Assembly (NCBI RefSeq): GCF_033063295.1
Contig: NZ_JAWJZH010000001.1
Location: 2,480,001-2,544,000, forward strand
DNA: 64,000 bases
Direction of reading: 5' to 3'
From: Nitrosomonas sp. Is35
GTDB lineage: Bacteria; Pseudomonadota; Gammaproteobacteria; Burkholderiales; Nitrosomonadaceae
Shown piece after piece: positions 26,863 to 37,917 of this stretch. Within the stretch, counting starts at the first letter, position 1. Each line of letters begins with the position of its first letter. The notes below the pieces were generated by a model. The model made no database searches. It was given only the letters and a program-made list of their open reading frames with translations, and was not told the DNA's origin. Position numbers and translations under genes: made by a program.

Positions 26863-28695
26863 TTAATGCCCGATATATAGTTTGTCGACTTCGGCTTTAT
26901 ATTTTTCCAGCACCTTTGTGCGCTTTAATTTGAGCGTGGGTGTCAACAGCCCGTTTTCAATAGTCCAAGGTTCATGAACGGCGGCAACACGGCGTATTTT
27001 GGCATAGCCTGGAAATTCACTGGTTTGGTGCGTGATTTTTTCCAGCAAAATTTTCTCCAGCTGATGTTTCTGCTGTTCACTATCCAAACGATCATCCAGA
27101 CCATAATGCGCGATAAGATCCTGCCACCGGGCCGGATTCAATACCGCCAGAATACTTAAATAAGAACGCGCTTCGCCGATCAGCATCACCTGTTCAAACA
27201 GCGGATCACGCAGAATCGCGGCTTCCATATCACCCGGCGGCACTTTCTCACCGGTCGACAAAACGATAATTTCCTTCAACCGCCCGGTAATCGTTACATG
27301 GCCTTGCGCATCAATCGATGCGATATCACCGGTATTCAGCCAGCCATCAGGCGAAATCACCGCTTTCGTCGCTTCAGGATTATTCCAATATCCCAGCATC
27401 ACATTCGGCCCCCGCACCAGCAAGGCATTGTTTTCCCCCAATTTGACTTCCACGCCGGGAATCGGCAAACCGACACTGGCCGGCACATTATCCTCAACCC
27501 GGTTAGCACACACGACCGGACTGCTTTCCGTCATTCCGTAGCCTTGCAAAACAGGCAATCCAAGACCGATAAATATGCGCGAAACTTCAGCCGGTAAGGC
27601 CGCGCCGCCGCTCATCACCATCCGCAACCTTCCGCCCAGCTTACCCAGCACTTTGCTGGCCACCAACCGATCGAGGATTGGCCACAACACATGCGACAAG
27701 CGCCGGTACCCCCTTCTTTGCTGGCATTCAAACTGGCTGTACCCGGCTTCCACCGCAAAATTGAACAACCAGCGCGCAAAACCCGAGCCTTCGGCCAGTT
27801 TCGCCTGTATGCCCGCATAAACCCGTTCGTAGATGCGCGGCACCGAAATCAACAACGTCGGGCGGATGGTCAGCAGATCTTCCTGCAACTGCGGAATCGA
27901 GCGTGCATACGCAATCGTCGCGCCCGCCATCATAGGCACGTAATACCCCGATGTCCGTTCAAAAGTGTGAGACAACGGTAAAAATGACAGCAGCAAATCA
28001 TCCGGTTGCACCGGAATCACCTGCAAACAGCTGGCCACGTTACTCAAAATATTGTGATGACTGAGCATCACACCCTTGGGGCGGCCGGATGTGCCGGAGG
28101 TATAAATGATCGTGGCCAGCGCATGCGGATCGCTGGGGATATGCTGCACTTCACCGGCATGAGCCGACGACAGCCAATCCATCGCAGCCACGATACGGAC
28201 ATTGTCGCAAGCATCGATGCTGTCCGGCTCAAAGGGCCGGAGGATGAGCACCCGTTGCAGTCCCTCTATTTCATTGTGGATGGTCAAAAATTGCTGCCAT
28301 TGATGCGAGTTATCCAGCAACAATAATTTAACGTTGGCATCGTTGATGACGTAAGCCGCATTCTCAACCCGGTCATCCGTGTACAAGGGAATCACCACCA
28401 GCCCGAGGCCGAGCGCGGCTTGCTCGAACATCACCCATTCCGGGCAATTCTTCATCATCACCGCGACCCGGTCGCCCGCCGCGAGCGATTCTTTCATCAG
28501 CGCGGCTTGCCAGCGCGCCACCCATTGATTCATCTGCTCCCAGGTATAGTTCGCCCATTCCTCGCTGATCGGATTGAAATAACGATAGGCTTCCTTTTGC
28601 GGTGAACGTTGCACACGTGCCCTGAAAAGACCATCCAGTGTTTTCGCTTCTTCTACCGGAATAATATTTGTCATTCCGTCTTGCTCGATTTGCAT
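26863..28695 (-). CDS. fadD: long-chain acyl-CoA synthetase (AMP-forming)
   Basis: Activates fatty acids to acyl-CoA, 610 residues. The P-loop-like ATIIYTSGTSGRPKGVMLSH, the GYGMTESSPVV adenine-binding motif and the TGDIASID/ITGRLKEIIV hinge are intact. It is the FadD15/FACL type with an N-terminal domain. AAGGAGCGCT gives a strong ribosome site. FadE starts upstream and ends 55 bp before it, so the two form a beta-oxidation operon. It could also supply other lipid pathways. Confidence 0.92.
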   Translation of the reverse strand: MQIEQDGMTNIIPVEEAKTLDGLFRARVQRSPQKEAYRYFNPISEEWANYTWEQMNQWVARWQAALMKESLAAGDRVAVMMKNCPEWVMFEQAALGLGLVVIPLYTDDRVENAAYVINDANVKLLLLDNSHQWQQFLTIHNEIEGLQRVLILRPFEPDSIDACDNVRIVAAMDWLSSAHAGEVQHIPSDPHALATIIYTSGTSGRPKGVMLSHHNILSNVASCLQVIPVQPDDLLLSFLPLSHTFERTSGYYVPMMAGATIAYARSIPQLQEDLLTIRPTLLISVPRIYERVYAGIQAKLAEGSGFARWLFNFAVEAGYSQFECQQRRGYRRLSHVLWPILDRLVASKVLGKLGGRLRMVMSGGAALPAEVSRIFIGLGLPVLQGYGMTESSPVVCANRVEDNVPASVGLPIPGVEVKLGENNALLVRGPNVMLGYWNNPEATKAVISPDGWLNTGDIASIDAQGHVTITGRLKEIIVLSTGEKVPPGDMEAAILRDPLFEQVMLIGEARSYLSILAVLNPARWQDLIAHYGLDDRLDSEQQKHQLEKILLEKITHQTSEFPGYAKIRRVAAVHEPWTIENGLLTPTLKLKRTKVLEKYKAEVDKLYIGH

Positions 28696-28750
28696 AGCGC
28701 TCCTTTTTATTCCGCGATTTCTGTCAGTGTCGTTATGTTTTCAGTGCGCG

Positions 28751-31234
28751 TCATTCCCTGTCTTGTTCCTCTTCGTCACCGCCTTCGTCTGAAGAAATAC
28801 TCTCCATGACTTCGGCAGCCGCAGCGGCCGCGGCACTCACCGCCGCGACAAAACCAGCAGCACCGGCACCAGCGGCGCTCGCCACGTGACCGATTGTTCC
28901 GGCAATTCCCATGTCCGTCCCTGCTTCGTGACCAAAATCACGCGGAAAATCGTCCACTTTAACCACCCGGCCGCGCAAATCTTTCAATTTGTTCAGAAGA
29001 TCCGCCTCTTCCGCGGTGATGATGTTCAATTGCAACGCTTGAGCGATCTGTCCGTCACCATGATCGGTAATTTTATGCTGCTTGACCGCTTCACGCAGTT
29101 TGGCTTCGATGGCGCTGCATTGAATGACGCATTGCAAAGCGTGCTCCAGATCCGCCATCGGTTCACCATCGGCGGTGGGAACAAAAATCCCGGAAGTCAA
29201 TCGATCGCGCACTGCACCGGGTTCCATCATTAGTCTGGCGACTTCGTGCGCCAGGGTATCAGTGGGTGGTTTGCAGCGTTTCCCGAGCGGGAAGACCAAG
29301 GCTTTCAGCGCCCAGATCAACGTAATATGCCCCGGGAAATTGGTCAGAAACTCATCGAACGCTTGTTGCAATCGATACAGAGCATCCTGCATCGACCAAT
29401 GCAGCAACGGTAAATCCGAACTGGGACGGCCATCGTCCTCAAACCGTTTCAGCGTGGCCGAGCATAAATACAACATACTGAGGATATCGCCCAATCTGGC
29501 GGATAATCTTTCTCTGCGCTTCAGCGAACCGCCCAGGCGCATCAGCCCGATATCGGCGATACAGGCGAAACTGGCGGAGAAACGCGCCAGCTTACGGTAA
29601 TAAACAGCGGTTTCCGGGGTGCTGTTTTCCGGCGCATTGTCTTTGATATAGTCGCCGAATAACCCATAAAACAAAGCGTTTGCCGTATTCCGCAAGGTAA
29701 ACTGCGCATGCCCGATCAAGGCTTCGTCAAACGCGCGCGATGCACGATCCGGATTGTTATCGTGCGTTGCATTGACTTCTTTCAGCAGATAGGGATGGCA
29801 ACGGATCGCGCCCTGACCGAAAATAATCATGCTGCGCGTCAGAATGTTCGCGCCTTCCACCGTGATACTGACGGGAATCTGCTGATAAGTGCGTCCCAGA
29901 TAGTTTCTCGGCCCGATGCAAATCCCCTTGCCGCCGTGAATATCCATCGCGTCGTTGACCGCCTGGCGTCCCCGTTCGGTCAGATGATATTTGACGATGG
30001 CCGACGCCACCGAGGGTTTTTCACCCAGATCGACCGCAGTGGCTGTCAGCACACGTGCGGCGTCCATCATGTAGGTATTGCCGCCGATGCGCGCCAACGC
30101 TTCCTCGATACCTTCAAAATAACCGATCGGCGTTTTGAATTGCGTGCGCACCCGGCCATACGCACCGGCAGTGCGCGCCGCCAATTTGGCCGCACCCACA
30201 CTGGTGGCCGGTAACGAAATGGCGCGTCCGACCGACAGGCAATTCATCAACATGCGCCACCCTTGCCCGACGCCTTCTTGCCCGCCGATGATCCATTCCA
30301 TTGGAATGAACACTTCCTTGCCCCAGTTCGGACCGTTCTGGAATGCGCCGTTAAGCGGATAATGCCGCCGCCCGATGTTGACACCCGGCGTGTTGGTGGG
30401 AATCAGCGCCAGCGTAATACCGAGATCTTCATCCTTGCCCAGCAAGCGATCCGGATCGTACAACTTGAAAGCCAAGCCCAAGATGGTCGCAACCGGCCCC
30501 AGCGTGATATAGCGTTTCTCCCAGGTTACCCGCATCCCCAGCACATCGGATTTACCGTCGTACTCACCCCGGCAAACGATACCGAAATCCGGCATCGCCC
30601 CGGCATCGGAACCCGCTTCCGGTGAAGTCAGCGCAAAACAAGGCACTTCCAGCCCTTTAGCCAAACGCGGCAAATAATATTCTTTCTGCTGCTCGGTACC
30701 GTAATGCAACAGCAGTTCGGCTGGCCCCAAAGAATTCGGCACCATTACGGTCACCGCCGCCGTGCCGCTGCGTGAACCGATTTTCATCACCACTTCGGAA
30801 TGCGCCAGCGCGGAAAAGCCATAGCCGCCGTACTGCTTGGGAATGATCAAGCCGAAGAAACCGTTGTCCTTGATGAATTGCCACACTTCCGGCGGCAGAT
30901 CCTTCAATTCATGCGTGATTTTCCATTCGTCCAGCATGGCGCATAATTGTTCGACCGGGCCATTGAGAAACGCCTGTTCATCCGAGGTCAATTGCGGTTT
31001 GGGATACGCCAGCAGTTTTTTCCAGTCCGGTTTGCCGCTGAACAAATCACCTTCCCACCAGACCGTACCGGCATCCAGCGCCTCCTGCTCGGTTTGCGAT
31101 ATCTGCGGCAGCATCTTGCGGAAAATCTTCAGTACCGGATTGGAAACCAAATTGCGCCGTATGACTGGAACAGCCAAAATCACACCGGCGACGGCAACGA
31201 CAAACAAGATGACATAGAAGAGAAACAGGAGCAT
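28751..31234 (-). CDS. fadE: acyl-CoA dehydrogenase FadE
   Basis: First oxidation step of beta-oxidation, membrane-associated flavoenzyme of 827 residues (E. coli FadE is about the same size). Two N-terminal hydrophobic segments, then the acyl-CoA dehydrogenase core (FGLIIPKQYGGYGFSALAH; CFALTSPEAGSDAGAMPD) and the DUF1974 C-terminal region. The final residues form a Gly/Ala-rich helix and an acidic tail (ISSDEGGDEEEQD), which is not typical. GAGGAAGATCACC before ATG. Followed by FadD. Confidence 0.94.
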   Translation of the reverse strand: MLLFLFYVILFVVAVAGVILAVPVIRRNLVSNPVLKIFRKMLPQISQTEQEALDAGTVWWEGDLFSGKPDWKKLLAYPKPQLTSDEQAFLNGPVEQLCAMLDEWKITHELKDLPPEVWQFIKDNGFFGLIIPKQYGGYGFSALAHSEVVMKIGSRSGTAAVTVMVPNSLGPAELLLHYGTEQQKEYYLPRLAKGLEVPCFALTSPEAGSDAGAMPDFGIVCRGEYDGKSDVLGMRVTWEKRYITLGPVATILGLAFKLYDPDRLLGKDEDLGITLALIPTNTPGVNIGRRHYPLNGAFQNGPNWGKEVFIPMEWIIGGQEGVGQGWRMLMNCLSVGRAISLPATSVGAAKLAARTAGAYGRVRTQFKTPIGYFEGIEEALARIGGNTYMMDAARVLTATAVDLGEKPSVASAIVKYHLTERGRQAVNDAMDIHGGKGICIGPRNYLGRTYQQIPVSITVEGANILTRSMIIFGQGAIRCHPYLLKEVNATHDNNPDRASRAFDEALIGHAQFTLRNTANALFYGLFGDYIKDNAPENSTPETAVYYRKLARFSASFACIADIGLMRLGGSLKRRERLSARLGDILSMLYLCSATLKRFEDDGRPSSDLPLLHWSMQDALYRLQQAFDEFLTNFPGHITLIWALKALVFPLGKRCKPPTDTLAHEVARLMMEPGAVRDRLTSGIFVPTADGEPMADLEHALQCVIQCSAIEAKLREAVKQHKITDHGDGQIAQALQLNIITAEEADLLNKLKDLRGRVVKVDDFPRDFGHEAGTDMGIAGTIGHVASAAGAGAAGFVAAVSAAAAAAAEVMESISSDEGGDEEEQDRE

Positions 31235-31460
31235 GGTGATCTTCCTCGTAGTGAGTTAAGCCCGTTCAAGCTAAGTACATGATGATTCAACGTTGTACAA
31301 GACCTGAATCAGACGTGTAAAATCCAGCATCTTCTTAAAAAGCTTACAGTCCTCAATTTACATGATAATCGCTCAAATCCCTACTGTAACGCCGAAGTAT
31401 TATGACGCGTTTGTTGTGGTTTTCATACACCCGGGCCGCCGCCAATCTTTAACTTGTTAA

Positions 31461-32678
<1,218 letters not shown>

Positions 32679-32781
32679 GATAAAAATTGACATGATTGGA
32701 ATGTCGGTTTCCGGCTAGAAGCAGCTCCTGCATTCAATCACTCTATATAGTGATAATCAAGAGCTCTTCTACTGTTAGTGT

Positions 32782-33276
32782 TCACGTTGACGATAATAGC
32801 CGTAAAGCACGTATCGCCGCGATCTTTTGTGGTATTCGGAACGAATATTCCTGCGTCCCATGCACGAAGTGCTCAATTTTGTCGAGCATGTCTGAAGTGA
32901 AATTCAGATGGCGGTAGCAAAGTAAACCATTCAACATCATCAACACATTACTCAATCCAAAATCCTTTTGTTCATTCTCCAGAAGTCCAAATTTAGCGGC
33001 CTCCAGAGCCTCTCCAAGCTTCCCAATATTTAACAGTACCAAAACAATCAAATAAGCGACTCGAGCATAGCCTATTTCATTTTGAAGTCGATTAAGCAAT
33101 GCATTGGTAAAACGTTCTCGCTCAGCGTCACTTACCAATCGCGAATATAGGGCCAAGAGTGCGTTGAGATTGTCTGATTTAACATTGGCTGATCCTGGAT
33201 CAGGACACGATTTCCTGGTTCGTTGTAACCTGCATGATACGAAAACCATTGCCAAATTGTTTGATCTCTTTCCCAT
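32782..33276 (-). CDS. unrecognised helical protein
   Basis: I do not recognise this protein. It has 164 residues in the full open frame, mostly helical and rich in Leu/Ala, with a possible TPR-like feel (GKLGEALEAAKFGLL). The first residues overlap the end of the upstream gene by about 77 bp in another frame and look non-coding, so the true start is probably further in, near 33200, perhaps at a non-ATG codon. It follows the 33200-34096 gene on the same strand and may be co-transcribed with it. Confidence 0.45.
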   Translation of the reverse strand: MGKRSNNLAMVFVSCRLQRTRKSCPDPGSANVKSDNLNALLALYSRLVSDAERERFTNALLNRLQNEIGYARVAYLIVLVLLNIGKLGEALEAAKFGLLENEQKDFGLSNVLMMLNGLLCYRHLNFTSDMLDKIEHFVHGTQEYSFRIPQKIAAIRALRLLSST

Positions 33277-34096
33277 CCATGACTATATGGACGCTGCCAA
33301 GGCCACCCGATTCGCGACCATTCAATTCATAGCGACTCAGTTCCGTTTGTAGCACCGAGGCTACATCTTTTTCGATCGGATCGGAGATCAGATGCAGTGC
33401 TTCGATAGGGATCGGTAGATCAGTTGACTTTGGCTTGTGCATACCCTTGCACACTACTGTGACACGTTGTTCATAGCCATCATCGTCTCCAATACCGATC
33501 AAAACGTGCAGATCTTCATCCTCAGGCTTGTTATGAAATTTGCCCCGGATCATCACCATCGCCCTTGCCAGTAGTACTGTTCCAGGAGCGATGCGAAAAT
33601 CAGACATGTAAGCTGTACCATACATCTGTCCGTGCTGTTCACGAACGGTTATGATGTCATGCAGAACTTCACCACTGATTTTTGGCTTGATAATTCGAGC
33701 ACGCATCAGTCCAATGGAAGAAACACTTTGATTTTTAACCGCGAAGTCCGCAACGATCTGAGTGACTAAGGAACCATCAGGCTGTCTAGTGACCGACCAA
33801 TGACAATGTTGATTCATGGGTGTCACATGAAATTTTTTATGTGCCTTAATTTGGGTTTTCCAGGCTCGCCATGCTATCAACAACACAATAATCCATTTAA
33901 AACAAGCAAGCACTCCGAACAAGACAAAGCCGACTATCAGCCAAGGCCGATAATCCTCCGGTAATTCGCTGCTAATCTGTGGCATAAACAGCATCAGCCC
34001 AGCTGCGAAGGCAAATGCCGTTAAAAGCCAAACCGGCAGGTCTTTGACTACTTCGAATAACTTGGTCAAGGTTTTAGTGTTTTCGGTTGGTGTCAT
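33200..34096 (-). CDS. membrane protein of unknown function
   Basis: Not recognised. 298 residues: two transmembrane helices near the start (LPVWLLTAFAFAAGLMLFM and PWLIVGFVLFGVLACFKWII), then a soluble beta-rich domain with LVTQIVADFAVKNQS and TVVCKGMH. This layout recalls small phage-exclusion or stress membrane proteins but no motif supports that. The downstream helical gene overlaps its end. The pair sits between housekeeping dapE and the dsbA-like gene and looks accessory. Confidence 0.6.
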   Translation of the reverse strand: MTPTENTKTLTKLFEVVKDLPVWLLTAFAFAAGLMLFMPQISSELPEDYRPWLIVGFVLFGVLACFKWIIVLLIAWRAWKTQIKAHKKFHVTPMNQHCHWSVTRQPDGSLVTQIVADFAVKNQSVSSIGLMRARIIKPKISGEVLHDIITVREQHGQMYGTAYMSDFRIAPGTVLLARAMVMIRGKFHNKPEDEDLHVLIGIGDDDGYEQRVTVVCKGMHKPKSTDLPIPIEALHLISDPIEKDVASVLQTELSRYELNGRESGGLGSVHIVMDGKEIKQFGNGFRIMQVTTNQEIVS

Positions 34097-34359
34097 CGGG
34101 GTTTTAATATAGCGGAAAGTGATATTACACCATTAGAACAGGCAGTGGATTATGCCCCCACGTGCCTTCAATAGTGTGTCAGAAAGGAGGTACCCCCCAG
34201 AGAATTTAATATTTCATCACCTTCTGGTCTATGCGCAATCATTACAATAACAAAAAACCACAATCAGCAATTGCTTGCCGTATGTCAGACTATCGAATTC
34301 CGATCAGATTCATTCGATCAATTTCAACATAATTTTGGCCAATTTCTGAAGCTGTCAGC

Positions 34360-34998
34360 TCAAGTTTTAGCCACTAAAGATTCAATTGCTTTTATCTCAT
34401 CCAGCATGGCTCGATAATCCAAATAATCGATAGCAATCGGAAACACGGCATTGTTAATGACCAGCCGCAAAGACGGGTAGGAATAGACTTCCATGCTTCT
34501 AGCTCGTTGCATTTGCTGCTGTAATTCACTTTCTATCGCCGGGCTTTTCAGATCTTCGCTAAAGGTTTCCGCGTCCAATCCAACTTCATCGGCGCAAGCT
34601 TGCAAGGTTTCCGGCAGTGAGGGATTCTTCGCTTGTTGATAATAGGCAGTTTGAATGGCGCGGATCATTTCCGGTTCGGCTTCCGCGCGTTGCTTTTTGG
34701 CTGCCAGAACGGCCCGGCAAGCTGGATAAGTTGAGCGGATCGGCGTGTTGCGCGACCAGAAGTCCCAGTTGAAGTGAACGCCGGGTACCGTTTGTTCGAT
34801 GCGTTGCCAGGCTTGCTGCACCATTTTTTGCGTTGCGAGCGGCATCGGTTCGGTGGTATCCGGCGCCAAGCCGCCAACGAGGTAAATAATTTCCATATCG
34901 CGCGGCAATGCCTGCTGCAACGCAGCCCAGCTTTGGCTGAAGGCGTAGCACCAGCTGCACATGGAGTCATGAATGTAGAAAATTCGCGGAGTGCTCAC
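34360..34998 (-). CDS. DsbA-family thiol-disulfide protein, copy 1
   Basis: Thioredoxin-fold protein of 212 residues with the active-site CSWC in HDSMCSWCYAF near the N-terminus and a helical insertion, related to FrnE/DsbA-like cytosolic proteins. No signal peptide. I use GTG 34998 because GGGAGC lies 8 nt upstream and copy 2 starts at the same place (MSFPRIFYIHD); an ATG at 35043 is an alternative. A near-identical gene lies at 51799-52437, and a decayed third copy at 50207-50338. The last 354 bp of the gene (34393-34746) match copy 2 with one mismatch. Confidence 0.85.
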   Translation of the reverse strand: MSTPRIFYIHDSMCSWCYAFSQSWAALQQALPRDMEIIYLVGGLAPDTTEPMPLATQKMVQQAWQRIEQTVPGVHFNWDFWSRNTPIRSTYPACRAVLAAKKQRAEAEPEMIRAIQTAYYQQAKNPSLPETLQACADEVGLDAETFSEDLKSPAIESELQQQMQRARSMEVYSYPSLRLVINNAVFPIAIDYLDYRAMLDEIKAIESLVAKT

Positions 34999-35216
34999 AT
35001 TTGCAAGCTCCCAAAAACAGAAGTCCCGCAATGTTATCGCCAAAGACCCGGAAATCCTAGGGAGGTAGGATTTCCGGAAAATCTGAAAATCACTAATTGT
35101 TCAGCGTTTCCTTAGAATCTATCTCCGCTTGATGGTCTTTGATGCCGATTTCTTATTCCAAAAAATAATTGAAGGTTCCTTAATTGTAAGGATCTCATTA
35201 CATGTCGTTTAATTTT

Positions 35217-36272
35217 TCACATTCTTTCAGATTGAACGATGGATTTTTCAATACTTTGCTGACTGACTTGCACCAGTTCTTTTGTATTGAAGTAGGCAGT
35301 TTCTCGAGAAAAATCCTGCCCTAATAAAATTTTTATTTGTATGTCGTGACGCAATTGGTCACTTTCAACCAATTTGACCGGCATCGGTAGCATTTGATTA
35401 ATCTGATTGGCTTGATGGTAATTTTCTGAACGATAGTAAATTTCAGTTTTGTTCTGATTGTACGTCTGGTGATTGGTCACTCTTACGCTGGCAACGCCAC
35501 GCTGCTGAAAAAAAACTGATATCTGCTTTGCCATACCTGTAATGCCATTACCATTCGAAACTTCTAATCGAATGTTTTTATTATCCGGCAGTCTGGAGTT
35601 TTTATCGTGTGCGTCCAGATCATCCGAGGACGATATGACAGAGGTTAATTGCGAATCTGCGTCTTCACGAAATCGAGTGATATGGTCACCAAATTCATCG
35701 GTATTCGTCTTGGAAAGCTCTTGAGTGACAATAGAGGATGAGTTATCCGGATTGGGTTGCGATGCAGTCACTTTATTATCCAAATGATTTTTTTCCTGTG
35801 CAATCGCCAAATTCCAGTGCGCTCTCTTGTTCTCCGGATCCAGTGATAAGGCTTTGCTTAATGATTTGATCGCCTCGGCAAAGTTACCCCGAATCAGATG
35901 AGCATAACCAAGATTGTTATACAAATAAGTTTCCTGTGGCGCCAATTCTATTGCTTTATTAAAATGCCGCAACGACAACTCATGTTTGCCCTGCATGGAG
36001 TATATAACGCCCAATCCGTTGTGTACTTCAACATAGTCAGGCCTTACTTCAAGAGCCCTTTCATATGCAACGATGGCCTTCTGATAATCCAGCTTACCTT
36101 GATGGTATCGCCCCAATAAGTACATAATTCTAGGGCTTCCATTGGCATGATTAACTCTCGTTACGGGTTTAATTTCAATACCGTTAAGCGTGGTATCTTT
36201 TTGAACTGAAGTACATGCCGCTAACACCAGCACACTGCTTAATACCCATCTGAGTTGTTTGATATGGAACAT
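35217..36272 (-). CDS. TPR and LytR_C domain lipoprotein of the Tad locus
   Basis: Periplasmic lipoprotein of 351 residues. Lipobox LAAC (VLSSVLVLAACTS), then three TPR units (YHQGKLDYQKAIVAYERALE, HNGLGVIYSMQGKHELSLRH, NNLGYAHLIRGNFAEAIKSL), a low-complexity linker and a C-terminal LytR_C domain (IRLEVSNGNGITGMAKQIS). It is the last gene of the Tad cluster on minus. TPR proteins of this cluster (TadD type) act in pilus assembly at the outer membrane; the LytR_C module suggests contact with cell wall polymers. Confidence 0.85.
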   Translation of the reverse strand: MFHIKQLRWVLSSVLVLAACTSVQKDTTLNGIEIKPVTRVNHANGSPRIMYLLGRYHQGKLDYQKAIVAYERALEVRPDYVEVHNGLGVIYSMQGKHELSLRHFNKAIELAPQETYLYNNLGYAHLIRGNFAEAIKSLSKALSLDPENKRAHWNLAIAQEKNHLDNKVTASQPNPDNSSSIVTQELSKTNTDEFGDHITRFREDADSQLTSVISSSDDLDAHDKNSRLPDNKNIRLEVSNGNGITGMAKQISVFFQQRGVASVRVTNHQTYNQNKTEIYYRSENYHQANQINQMLPMPVKLVESDQLRHDIQIKILLGQDFSRETAYFNTKELVQVSQQSIEKSIVQSERM

Positions 36273-36351
36273 GGTTTATTTTCCTGATATTCAATAGTGA
36301 TTTAAGATAACTGTCAGTGTGTATTCGGATTGAGTAATCCTTGGCTTGAAA

Positions 36352-36885
36352 TTATGGCTGTCTGGGCTCTTGCCACTGTCCACACAATTCACCGTCAGTA
36401 CACCCCATCAGCTTGTAAGCGGATTTCAGATTATTACGGGCATGTACATTCCGAGGATCCAGTTGCAAAGCACGCTCAAATGCACCCGCTGCCTCGGCGT
36501 TCCGCCCCTGTTTCAACAGGGCGTAACCCAGGTTGTTGTGCAAATCGGATATCGAAGGCGCCAATTTGATGGCTTCATTGATCAGGCTGATTCCAAGTTC
36601 GTCTTCACCCAGTATCGAATAGACCACTCCCAGGCTGCCATAAGCCTCGTAATAATCCGGTTTCAGTTCAATGGCTTTCTCAAAAGCATTGACAGCTTCA
36701 GCATATTGGCTTTTCTGATAGTGCTCGCGGCCCAATAAATAAAATTGCTTGGCTTGACTCAGTTGCGGATCTTCTTTTGCAGTGGATATATGACCATCGG
36801 CGCCAGTTCTTTGTTGCATGGAAGTACATCCAGTCAATATCAACAGGCAAATGATGGTTAATAGGGATTGCGTAAATTTGCACAT
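36352..36885 (-). CDS. tadD: TadD-like TPR lipoprotein
   Basis: Pilus-assembly lipoprotein of 177 residues. Lipobox LTGC, then TPR units (YYEAYGSLGVVYSILGEDEL; LHNNLGYALLKQGRNAEAAG; HARNNLKSAYKLMG). The family works with the secretin at the outer membrane. Ribosome site AAAGGAACC. It starts directly after TadC and overlaps nothing. Its repeats resemble those of the next gene, suggesting duplication followed by addition of LytR_C in that one. Confidence 0.87.
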   Translation of the reverse strand: MCKFTQSLLTIICLLILTGCTSMQQRTGADGHISTAKEDPQLSQAKQFYLLGREHYQKSQYAEAVNAFEKAIELKPDYYEAYGSLGVVYSILGEDELGISLINEAIKLAPSISDLHNNLGYALLKQGRNAEAAGAFERALQLDPRNVHARNNLKSAYKLMGCTDGELCGQWQEPRQP

Positions 36886-36903
36886 GGATTTTGGTTCCTT
36901 TCA

Positions 36904-37845
36904 TTAACTACCCGACAGGGTAGGAAGCAGTGTTTTGGAAACACCAATAATTGCCGGACCAACCATAACCACCAACAAAGTCGGCAAAATAAACAAAATT
37001 AGCGGAAACAGTAGCTTGAGTGCTATTTTGGCTGCGGCTTCCTCAGCGCGCAACCGCCGTTTGGTCCGCAGCATATCGGAGTGAACCCTCAGAGATGATG
37101 CAATGCTAGTACCAAAACGATCGGCTTGGATCAACATGGCAACCAATCCCTCTATTTCTTCGACACCGGTGCGTAATGCCAGATTGCGTAATGCCTGATC
37201 CCGGCTTCGGCCTGCCCGCATTTCCAAATTCACCAGATGAAGTTCTTCAGACAAGGGTTTACATTTTACATACATTTCTTCTCCGACCTTCCGCATGGCA
37301 GCATCCAATCCTAATCCTGCTTCGACACATACCGTCATCAGATCGATAGCATCGGGAAAATTTTCAAATAAATCTCGCTGCCGTATCTTGATGACATAGT
37401 TCAGAACTACATTAGGCAGGTAATAGCCTGCAGTTACCAAAGCTAGAAAAACGATCAGCGAAGTATCATTATTTAGCTCCAAACCACTAATGCCTGCATA
37501 AAGCAGGAAAATACCCGGCACTAGCATTGCCAAAAGTGTTTTGCCTCCAAAGTAGAAAAATGGCACTGATTGGGAGCGGTAACCTGCATGCATGAAGAGA
37601 GTTCGCAGCGGAGAGCTTTCCCATCCTTCGCTTGGTAAAGAAAGTGAAGCAAATGGGCTTGTGAGCTTATTGGCAACTTCTTCCCATGGATTGGACTCAT
37701 TTAAGGCGGATGTTGCATGTTCAGATGCAATTTGATCTAAGCGCGATTGCACTGGGTCAGGCGTCAGAAGCCGCATCAATCCAAAAACACCCCCAGCTAC
37801 GGCGATGAAAATGATGACAAGATATAGTATTTGAATCATGGTCAT
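36904..37845 (-). CDS. tadC: TadC inner-membrane platform protein
   Basis: Type II secretion F-domain protein of 313 residues with an N-terminal helix, a central pair of helices, the cytoplasmic F domain (FPDAIDLMTVCVEAGLGLDA) and a C-terminal hairpin. With TadB it forms the inner-membrane platform driven by the CpaF ATPase. GGAGTAATAATC precedes the ATG. Separated from TadB by 72 bp, and followed by TadD. Confidence 0.92.
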   Translation of the reverse strand: MTMIQILYLVIIFIAVAGGVFGLMRLLTPDPVQSRLDQIASEHATSALNESNPWEEVANKLTSPFASLSLPSEGWESSPLRTLFMHAGYRSQSVPFFYFGGKTLLAMLVPGIFLLYAGISGLELNNDTSLIVFLALVTAGYYLPNVVLNYVIKIRQRDLFENFPDAIDLMTVCVEAGLGLDAAMRKVGEEMYVKCKPLSEELHLVNLEMRAGRSRDQALRNLALRTGVEEIEGLVAMLIQADRFGTSIASSLRVHSDMLRTKRRLRAEEAAAKIALKLLFPLILFILPTLLVVMVGPAIIGVSKTLLPTLSGS

Positions 37846-37917
37846 GATTATTACTCCAGGTTACTTTTCGTAGGGCTGCCGCCAATAATTAGAATAGATC
37901 GATTCTTCAGGCAAGTT

